From Cyclobacteriaceae bacterium (GTDB taxonomy: Bacteria; Bacteroidota; Bacteroidia; Cytophagales; Cyclobacteriaceae): DNA of 5,633 nucleotides. The notes under the pieces are model-generated. The model saw only the letters and a list, made by a program, of their open reading frames with translations, searched no databases and was not told where the DNA came from. Location of the stretch: NCBI GenBank assembly GCA_019751475.1, contig JAIENH010000381.1, forward strand, positions 1 to 5,633, read 5' to 3'. Positions 1 through 3,983 of the stretch are shown piece after piece (positions within the stretch are counted from its first letter, which is position 1; every line of letters starts with the position of its first letter). The translations under genes and the position numbers were made by a program.

Positions 1-269
1 CTTGCAGATTTTACAAACACAAATCACCTCATATTCTCAGTAATCTTAATCCGTTCAGCTTTTTAAGGGAGGACTAAGTAGCTTTGGCATCCGGGCTTAC
101 CCAATCTTCATAGAAAGTTTTTTAGCGCGGCTTTCAATAACCCAATCTTCATCATTCACATTGGGCTGGGGCAGCGACACTCTTTGGGCAGGCTTAGAAG
201 GTGGGAGGGAAGTGCGGCATGCACAATGTGTGTTGCTGCTGCGATGCCATGTACGCAAAAAAGGTATTT
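1..269. other. Non-genic region with repeats and a degraded minus-strand coding-like tract
   Basis: No intact gene is visible. On the minus strand a frame stays open from about 300 down to a TAA at 97-99 and reads in part PNVNDEDWVIESRAKKLS. A second frame then reads YEDWVSPDAKAT and ends in TAG at 74-76. The two EDWV stretches are coded by the same 13-base direct repeat in different frames, which looks like a duplicated and frameshifted gene end. Two hairpins are possible: CCCAAT/ATTGGG (141-146 with 160-165), and an imperfect stem at 215-238 with loop AAT, about 30 bases past the stop of the 270-812 gene. Neither has the T-run of a classic terminator. The tract could instead be a non-coding repeat family. 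No ABC ATPase sequence, tRNA or promoter was recognised. Confidence 0.35.
99..152. repeat. Two copies of a 13-base direct repeat
   Basis: ACCCAATCTTCAT occurs at 99-111 and again at 140-152, with 28 bases between the copies. The 41-base offset is not a multiple of three, so the copies fall in different reading frames on the minus strand. The second copy also forms the left arm of the CCCAAT/ATTGGG hairpin. Possible readings are a local tandem duplication inside a dead gene or a unit of a dispersed intergenic repeat. Confidence 0.6.
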
Positions 270-812
270 TTAAGTATCTGATAAATTCTGATTATCACTC
301 AAGCTCTTTTGCGCTAGCTCCTTTGCATAATCAATAAACACCTTATAAGCAGGTGTAAAAAAGAATCTTTCATCACTGACCTTATCAATAATATTTCTTT
401 TACCCATTGAGCTAAAGATGAAACGTCTACGAGTATCTGAATCTCTTAGTTGTTTATTGCTTTGAATCAAATCTATCCAGGACGAGTTGTCGAACCAATA
501 GTTGATCTCTTCCATTGAAAACTCTGAGTACTGCAAAGCATCCAGAAAGTTTTTAGACTCTCTGTCCAATTCATAACATAGTATGGCAAAAAATGCACTT
601 GTATCTCTTGATAGATTTTCATCTGTTTCATCTGAAACCAGACGAGCATATTCGTTGTTAATTTCCAATTCGTGGTTAAAAGATGCCGTAAAGAAATTAA
701 TGTAGAACTCCTCATTTTCCTTGATCTTGTCAAATTGCTTTTCTCTTGAGAGTATAAACTTCCCATCAAGTAATTCCTCGACTATTTGCCGATGCATTTC
801 AGGATACTCCAT
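270..812 (-). CDS. MukE/MksE/JetB-like winged-helix protein (putative SMC-complex middle subunit)
   Basis: This 180-residue protein is acidic at its start and has no signal peptide or membrane segment, so it should be cytosolic. Residues 12-60 follow a pattern I associate with MukE, MksE and JetB: 'GKFILSR' (17-23), 'IKENEEFY' (30-37), then an aromatic 'NEYARLVSDE' (53-62). A helical block follows (70-92, 'SAFFAILCYELDRESKNF'). The end reads 'IIDKVSDERFFFTPAYKVF' (141-159), like the second winged helix of those proteins. In known complexes such subunits bridge the kleisin and the SMC ATPase; ABC-three-component systems also have winged-helix middle components. The start ATG lies inside the end of the 58-residue gene (14-base overlap), which implies translational coupling. 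The expected downstream SMC/ABC ATPase is absent, so the gene is probably orphaned. That it is coding is near certain; the family call is by eye and moderate. Confidence 0.6.
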   Translation of the reverse strand: MEYPEMHRQIVEELLDGKFILSREKQFDKIKENEEFYINFFTASFNHELEINNEYARLVSDETDENLSRDTSAFFAILCYELDRESKNFLDALQYSEFSMEEINYWFDNSSWIDLIQSNKQLRDSDTRRRFIFSSMGKRNIIDKVSDERFFFTPAYKVFIDYAKELAQKSLSDNQNLSDT

Positions 813-975
813 TTTTCTTAACGTTTAAGATTGGAACAGATAGCTTTGAAGTTTTTGTTTTTATGTTTAAGACTTTTGCTTCTGAGCTTGAATCAACTTC
901 AAGGTCGCCTTCAAATAGTAGTCCGGTAAGTGCGAAGACTTTTTCATTTGTGAATTCACTTGTGTCGTCCTTCAC
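799..975 (-). CDS. Small 58-residue protein, GTG start, between two overlapping genes
   Basis: The reading frame begins VKDDTSEFTNEKVFALTGLL and ends NVKKNGVS. The start GTG (975-973) overlaps the TGA stop (974-972) of the gene before it in a GTGA arrangement, and its own TGA lies 14 bases inside the following gene. An in-frame TAA at 984-982 rules out a longer start. This double overlap is a strong sign of a real, translationally coupled gene. After an acidic start and a hydrophobic 'FALTGLL', the remainder alternates polar and non-polar residues ('KVLNIKTKTSKLSVPILNV'), which suggests beta strands. There is no membrane segment or signal peptide. I do not recognise the family. Its position between a truncated gene and a MukE-like gene suggests an accessory subunit of the same complex, which is inference. 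Confidence 0.6.
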   Translation of the reverse strand: MKDDTSEFTNEKVFALTGLLFEGDLEVDSSSEAKVLNIKTKTSKLSVPILNVKKNGVS

Positions 976-1295
976 AACTGATTACTGCACCAATCAAAGA
1001 AGTTATCGATCGGAAGGGCATTGATTAGTTTGCGTTTGTACTTGGCTTTATTGAATACCCAAGTCTCATACTCTTGATCATCCTCGGTTATTATCGCCTC
1101 TTCATCGACTTTGAATTGTTCAAAATATTCTTTCGTGTTCAAATAAACACGCTTTGAGTATGGACTATCCTTTTTTGGTTTTAAAAGTTTAGGCGGTTGG
1201 ATTTTATTATAAGACTGTAAAAATTCAATCCAGCCTGTTATGATAAGGGACTCTGTTCTAATCCTTTCTATCAAAGGAAGCAATTCATTGGTCAC
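972..1295 (-). CDS. Probable C-terminal remnant of a larger gene, cut at its 5' end by the IS junction
   Basis: From the GTG at 1295 the frame codes 107 residues, but it stays open past that codon to a TAG at 1313-1311 inside the left-end hairpin of the neighbouring insertion sequence. No Shine-Dalgarno precedes the GTG and there is no room for a native promoter, so I take this as the tail of a longer protein. The sequence is mixed-charge and helical, with 'LPLIERIRTES' (6-16), 'GWIEFLQSYN' (21-30), a proline/lysine linker 'PPKLLKPKKDSP' (34-45), 'VYLNTKEYFEQF' (50-61) and the end 'LPIDNFFDWCSNQL'. I do not recognise the family. In Mks/Wadjet operons a kleisin (MksF/JetA) and in ABC-three-component operons an effector precede the middle subunit, so this could be the C-terminal domain of either. 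Its TGA overlaps the GTG of the next gene by three bases. A complete short gene is the alternative. Confidence 0.55.
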   Translation of the reverse strand: MTNELLPLIERIRTESLIITGWIEFLQSYNKIQPPKLLKPKKDSPYSKRVYLNTKEYFEQFKVDEEAIITEDDQEYETWVFNKAKYKRKLINALPIDNFFDWCSNQL

Positions 1296-1302
1296 AATCG
1301 TT

Positions 1303-1340
1303 AGTTGAAACTATGCGCTTTCAGCGCAAGACTTTCAGTT
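1303..1340 (+). repeat. IS left-end imperfect palindrome
   Basis: The core is a perfect five-base stem TGCGC (1314-1318) with GCGCA (1324-1328) around loop TTTCA. An outer arm pairs TGAAA (1306-1310) with TTTCA (1333-1337), and G-T wobbles plus an A-T pair extend it to 1303/1340. The motif CTTTCAG also appears twice (1318-1324 and 1332-1338). It fits the hairpin that TnpA recognises at the left end, and it lies just upstream of the tnpA start. Confidence 0.55.
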
Positions 1341-1366
1341 GCTACACAAATGGCTAACTTTACTTT

Positions 1367-1804
1367 GTGAGTAAAGAACAACGAATCGGTAGCCACACGG
1401 TGTCTTGGCTTACGGCCCATATAGTTTGGGTCACAAAATATAGATATAAAGTTTTGGAAGGGGACATCCAAAGAAGATGTCGTGACCTTGTGAAGCAGAT
1501 TTGTGATTCGGAAGATGTTAAGATACTTAAAGGGGTGATTAGCAAAGATCATGTGCATATCCACATTGAATACAGACCATCGCTCAACATTAGTGATATC
1601 GTAAAGAGATTGAAAGGACGAACGTCCCGCAGGTTGCAAGAGGAGTACCCAGAGCTTTCTAAGAGATACTGGGGGCGGCATTTCTGGGCTATTGGGTACG
1701 GTGTTTGGAGTACTGGCAACATAACGGACGACATGGTTCAGGAATACCTTGAGCACCATCGCAAGCCTGGCAATATTGATACTGATACTATTATTCTGGA
1801 GTAA
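1367..1804 (+). CDS. tnpA: IS200/IS605-family Y1 transposase TnpA
   Basis: This single-strand DNA transposase of the HUH class cuts and rejoins the hairpin ends of its element through a 5'-phosphotyrosine link. At 145 residues it is full length for the family. The metal-binding HUH motif is H64-I65-H66 within 'KDHVHIHIEY' (60-69), and the catalytic tyrosine is Y127 in 'DMVQEYLEHH' (122-131). The N-terminal 'TAHIVWVTKYRYKVL' (16-30) and the central 'SDIVKRLKGRTSRRL' (76-90) are typical of the family. The start is GTG at 1367, chosen because it gives the standard N-terminus; no strong Shine-Dalgarno precedes it. All catalytic residues are present and there is no frameshift, so the enzyme could still be active. 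The 170-residue open frame on the opposite strand (1301-1813) is a shadow. Confidence 0.93.
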   Translation: MSKEQRIGSHTVSWLTAHIVWVTKYRYKVLEGDIQRRCRDLVKQICDSEDVKILKGVISKDHVHIHIEYRPSLNISDIVKRLKGRTSRRLQEEYPELSKRYWGRHFWAIGYGVWSTGNITDDMVQEYLEHHRKPGNIDTDTIILE

Positions 1805-1822
1805 GAATTTCATTCTTTTTAC

Positions 1823-1851
1823 AACCTATAGACTTCCAGTCGATAGTGGTT
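1823..1851 (+). repeat. IS right-end imperfect palindrome
   Basis: AACC (1823-1826) pairs with GGTT (1848-1851), TAT with ATA, and GACT (1831-1834) with AGTC (1838-1841), closing a TCC loop. There is one A/G mismatch and a two-base GT bulge. The structure starts 19 bases after the tnpA stop and ends just before superoxide dismutase homology begins, as expected for a right-end recognition hairpin. Confidence 0.6.
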
Positions 1852-1856
1852 TAGTT

Positions 1857-2249
1857 CATCTTTCCTCTCATATTTTACACACCATCTTCTGGACGAACCT
1901 TACCAATAAGAAGACCGAGCCATCAGGCGCATTGCTACGACAAATCGAAAAAGATTTTGGCACGTACGACAAGCTGAAATCCTTGATGGCAAAAACAGCC
2001 AAAGGCGTAGATGGAAATGGCTGGGGAATTTTAGGATATTTACCGGCCACGGAGAAACTGACTGTACTTCAATGCGAGAACCATGAGAAGTTAACCCAGT
2101 GGGGTGTGATACCCGTCTTGGTGATAGACGTGTGGGAACATTCGTACTACTTAAAATATCGTAACCGAAGGACTGAGTTTGTGGACAATTTGTTTTCCAT
2201 ACTCAATTGGGACAATGTAGCCGAGCGCTTTGCGAAGGCCGTGAAATGA
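1857..2249 (+). pseudogene. Fe/Mn superoxide dismutase, 5'-truncated
   Basis: Fe/Mn superoxide dismutases convert superoxide to oxygen and hydrogen peroxide. About 130 codons remain of the usual 200 or so. Homology begins at 'HLSSHILHTIFWTNL', whose His at 1878-1880 is the second metal ligand. Then come 'PSGALLRQIEKDFGTYDKLK', 'GNGWGILGYL', and the signature 'DVWEHSYYLKYRNRR' with ligands Asp 2127-2129 and His 2139-2141, ending 'ILNWDNVAERFAKAVK'. The N-terminal helical hairpin and the first ligand His are missing, so standard metal binding should be impossible. The active-site position that is often Gln in 'NQD' is His here ('CENHEKL'), as in some archaeal and mycobacterial enzymes. An open frame runs back through the IS to an ATG at 1749 inside tnpA, but that part is not dismutase sequence. 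The missing 5' part is not found left of the IS. Confidence 0.85.
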
Positions 2250-2299
2250 AATTGAGAAATTGTGAAAAGCAAGAGACAATTCCCATCTTTCTTTTTAAA

Positions 2300-2316
2300 G
2301 TGCTTGTGCCAAGCAC
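2300..2316 (+). promoter_or_regulatory. Small hairpin just upstream of the exported-protein gene
   Basis: GTGCTT (2300-2305) and AAGCAC (2311-2316) form a perfect six-base stem with loop GTGCC. It ends nine bases before the ATG at 2326, over the usual ribosome-binding region, so it could limit translation. There is no T-run on either strand to make it a clear terminator. Confidence 0.3.
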
Positions 2317-2325
2317 AGAAACAGA

Positions 2326-2730
2326 ATGAATATGAAACTACTGTTTGTATTAATCTTATCACTTACCGTGAATGCTAGTCTCAGCGCACAAACAAAATCT
2401 CAGTCTATAGAGCCAATCAATCTGAAAGAGCGGGCCGCCCTTACGTGCAAGCTCACGAGCAAGGAATTGCAACACCGGAGAAAGACCGTGCTGGCCGACT
2501 TGAAAAACCAAATGCTCACCAAAGACGAAATGGGCAATGGCTTTGAATACACGTTCTCCGGAACGGACGCGATCATTGACCAACTCAGTGAATTTGTAAA
2601 GACCGAGCGACAGTGCTGCGATTTTTTTGACTACGAAATCAAAATTACCGGTGACACCAAAACGGCTAAACTAAAAATTACCGGCCCTGAAGGTGTGAAG
2701 GAATTTATAAAAGAGGAGTTGGGGCTTTGA
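2326..2730 (+). CDS. Exported small protein with conserved three-cysteine pattern, function unknown
   Basis: The protein has 134 residues. Residues 1-21 form a signal peptide: Lys near the start, a hydrophobic core 'LLFVLILSLTV' and likely cleavage after 'LSA' at Gln22, so the mature protein should be periplasmic. The rest matches a pattern I recall from uncharacterised bacterial proteins: 'TCKLTSKELQHRRKTVL' (40-56) with Cys41, 'GNGFEYTF' (70-77), 'ERQCCDFF' (94-101) with Cys97 and Cys98, and 'LKITGPEGVKEFI' (116-128). The three cysteines suggest metal or thiol chemistry, which is inference; the family has no function known to me. The cytosolic-looking domain with a signal peptide added is notable. 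It lies 76 bases after the dismutase remnant on the same strand and may once have shared its transcript. An alternative start is the ATG at 2332. Confidence 0.75.
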   Translation: MNMKLLFVLILSLTVNASLSAQTKSQSIEPINLKERAALTCKLTSKELQHRRKTVLADLKNQMLTKDEMGNGFEYTFSGTDAIIDQLSEFVKTERQCCDFFDYEIKITGDTKTAKLKITGPEGVKEFIKEELGL

Positions 2731-2736
2731 TGTCAC

Positions 2737-2769
2737 GCGCTGATTCGCTCGAGCGCTTTCTTATTATTT
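2737..2769 (+). terminator. Possible weak terminator after the exported-protein gene
   Basis: GCGCT (2737-2741) can pair with AGCGC (2752-2756) around a ten-base loop, followed by the T-rich stretch TTTCTTATTATTT. A perfect palindrome CGCTCGAGCG occupies 2746-2755. In addition CGCTTTCT (2754-2761) is inverted as AGAAAGCG at 2803-2810, giving a competing longer-range stem. The position right after a stop codon supports termination, but the T-run is interrupted. Confidence 0.3.
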
Positions 2770-2910
2770 GTTACGGCAAAGCCCATATTTTCATTCATGT
2801 AGAGAAAGCGATTATTCTATCCTCATGAGCGGCATAAGCGGCACGGTCTTGATTACCCTGCCTCGAAAAAAATTTCTTGAAATAGTATGCATGCAGAATA
2901 AATTCTTATA

Positions 2911-2935
2911 CATTCGTAACCGTTTGTAACGAATG
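2911..2935. promoter_or_regulatory. Palindrome over the MarR gene start, candidate operator
   Basis: CATTCGT (2911-2917) and ACGAATG (2929-2935) form a perfect inverted repeat separated by 11 bases, and the last three bases are the start codon of the regulator. MarR dimers bind palindromes of about this span and often repress their own genes, so this is a good candidate autoregulatory site. No Shine-Dalgarno fits in it. Binding here would affect the whole downstream run of four genes if they share a transcript. Confidence 0.5.
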
Positions 2936-3394
2936 AAAAGGGAAGAAACCGTAGACTATCACATCAAAACCGCCTGGCATGCCATTGCGCGCATGTACAA
3001 CCAGCAGGCGCTGAAATTTGATGGCACCATGTCCATCGGCTATGCCTTATTAAATATCTCTTCCGAGGAGGGCACGCCTGCCATGAAGATCGGCCCGCTG
3101 ATGGGTCTGGAACCCCGAAGCCTCACGCGGTTGTTAAAGTCCATGGAAGAGAAGGGCTTGATTTACCGGCAGGTGGATAAAAACGACAAGCGCTCGGTGC
3201 GGGTGTTGCTGACGAAAGAAGGCAAGAAGATGAAAGAAAAATCGCGCGAGACGGTACTGCGGTTTAATGAGGCAGTGCGGGAGGAAATCCCAACGTCCAA
3301 GTTGAATACGTTTTTTGAAGTGGTGCAAGAGATCAATCAGGTGATTGAGCGATCAAGTGTAAATGAATTATCAAAGGTGAAAACATGGGCATAA
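2933..3394 (+). CDS. MarR-family transcriptional regulator, probable fatty-acid degradation control
   Basis: This is a 153-residue winged-helix regulator that should bind DNA as a dimer through its terminal helices. The winged helix spans about residues 35-98: helix-turn-helix with recognition helix 'LEPRSLTRLLKSMEEKGL' (59-76), then the wing with the MarR-type 'DKNDKRSVRVLLT' (82-94). Residues 8-30 and 100-140 form the helical dimerisation region. An in-frame TAA at 2927-2929 makes the ATG at 2933 the earliest possible start. MarR proteins of this shape stand before beta-oxidation genes in many Bacteroidota, and a FadN-like gene lies 590 bases downstream on the same strand, so sensing of acyl-CoA or fatty acid is likely (inference). 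The antitoxin gene begins one base after its stop. The gene is visibly richer in G+C than the left part of the window. Confidence 0.88.
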   Translation: MKREETVDYHIKTAWHAIARMYNQQALKFDGTMSIGYALLNISSEEGTPAMKIGPLMGLEPRSLTRLLKSMEEKGLIYRQVDKNDKRSVRVLLTKEGKKMKEKSRETVLRFNEAVREEIPTSKLNTFFEVVQEINQVIERSSVNELSKVKTWA

Positions 3395-3395
3395 T

Positions 3396-3596
3396 ATGAG
3401 CTCAGAAACGCTACAGGAAAAGATTAAAAAGCTACCACTGGATAAGCAGTTGGAGTTGGACAAAATCGTGGATGAACTATTGGCATCAGTTAAAAAAAAG
3501 GAGACGGAAAAGTCTGGGTTTGGTGCACTAAGGGGAACAATCGTCATGTCGGATGATTTCGATGAGCCCTTGGAAGATTTTAAAGATTATATGTAA
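3396..3596 (+). CDS. DUF2281/VapB-like antitoxin
   Basis: The protein has 66 residues. An N-terminal helix-rich part ('LQEKIKKLPLDKQLELDKIVDELL', 6-29) is followed by a charged linker and the C-terminal signature 'SGFGALRGTIVMSDDFDEP' (40-58) with 'LEDFKDYM' at the end. This tail is characteristic of small antitoxins paired with PIN toxins, where it would lie along the toxin and block its active site while the N-terminal part dimerises and may bind DNA. Its TAA stop shares a base with the toxin start (TAATG), the usual coupling in such pairs. It starts one base after the MarR stop with no room for its own promoter, so it is probably read from the MarR promoter unless one lies inside the MarR gene. 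Confidence 0.82.
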   Translation: MSSETLQEKIKKLPLDKQLELDKIVDELLASVKKKETEKSGFGALRGTIVMSDDFDEPLEDFKDYM

Positions 3597-3979
3597 TGAA
3601 CGTGTTGTTGGATACTCATTCGCTGCTTTGGATGGCGGAAGGTGACAATCGATTATCCGCACTGGCCAGAGCAGAAATAGAAAACAGAAATAACCTAAGA
3701 TTTGTAAGTATCGCATCCTATTGGGAAATGGCAATAAAACTTCAGCTAGGTAAACTTCAATTGAAGAAAGGGTTACGGTCAGTAATCGACTTTGCGACCC
3801 AACTGGGCGTAAAAACCTTGACTATTGATATTCAACATATTGAATTATTGAAGGAACTCAAGTCCATTCATCGAGATCCCTTCGATCGTATGCTGGTGGC
3901 GCAGGCTACACATGAAGACCTGGTCATTATCACAATCGACAAAAACATCAAACAATACCCAATCAAAACCATCTGGTAA
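3596..3979 (+). CDS. PIN-domain toxin, VapC-like
   Basis: This is a 127-residue single-domain PIN ribonuclease of the Sll0205-like group. Proteins of this kind cut RNA with Mg2+ and stop translation when not held by the partner antitoxin; the RNA target here is unknown. The acidic catalytic set is complete: D6 in 'LLDTHSLLWM', E44 in 'SYWEMAIKL', D94 and D97 in 'HRDPFDRMLVAQA', and D115 in 'TIDKNIKQY'. The protein ends in the usual 'TIW', so it is full length and probably active. Its ATG overlaps the antitoxin stop by one base, and only four bases separate its stop from the FadN start. The pair looks more AT-rich than MarR and FadN around it, which suggests that it arrived by transfer. Confidence 0.9.
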   Translation: MNVLLDTHSLLWMAEGDNRLSALARAEIENRNNLRFVSIASYWEMAIKLQLGKLQLKKGLRSVIDFATQLGVKTLTIDIQHIELLKELKSIHRDPFDRMLVAQATHEDLVIITIDKNIKQYPIKTIW

Positions 3980-3983
3980 AAAC

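Larger units (their letters stand above)
1301..1856 (+). mobile_element. IS200/IS605-family insertion sequence, IS200 group (tnpA only)
   Basis: The element holds a single intact Y1 transposase gene flanked by imperfect palindromes: 1303-1340 on the left and 1823-1851 on the right. Subterminal hairpins instead of terminal inverted repeats are the hallmark of this family, which moves as single-stranded DNA and makes no target duplication. No tnpB or omega RNA is present. The boundaries are estimates: the left limit rests on where the truncated minus-strand gene stops being open, the right on where superoxide dismutase homology resumes (about 1857). The hexamer TTAGTT occurs at both limits (1301-1306 and 1851-1856). 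Both neighbouring genes lack their 5' ends, so the site has also suffered deletion or recombination. Confidence 0.75.

Noticed and set aside
99..165. CRISPR-like array from the repeated ACCCAATCTTCAT
   Set aside because: There are only two short copies and one spacer, with no cas genes.
1301..1813. 170-residue open frame on the minus strand
   Set aside because: It is antisense to the intact tnpA gene, whose catalytic motifs are clear, and it has no recognisable protein features.
1749..1856. Start of the superoxide dismutase at the ATG inside tnpA
   Set aside because: The first 36 codons from there come from the tnpA 3' end and the IS right end in another frame and bear no dismutase motifs.
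1301..1856. IS605/IS607-type element with TnpB and omega RNA
   Set aside because: Only tnpA is present between the hairpins and no TnpB motifs are found in any frame nearby.
2754..2810. CGCTTTCT/AGAAAGCG inverted repeat as a regulatory RNA
   Set aside because: The arms are only eight bases with a 41-base spacer, and there is no promoter or T-run to define an RNA gene.
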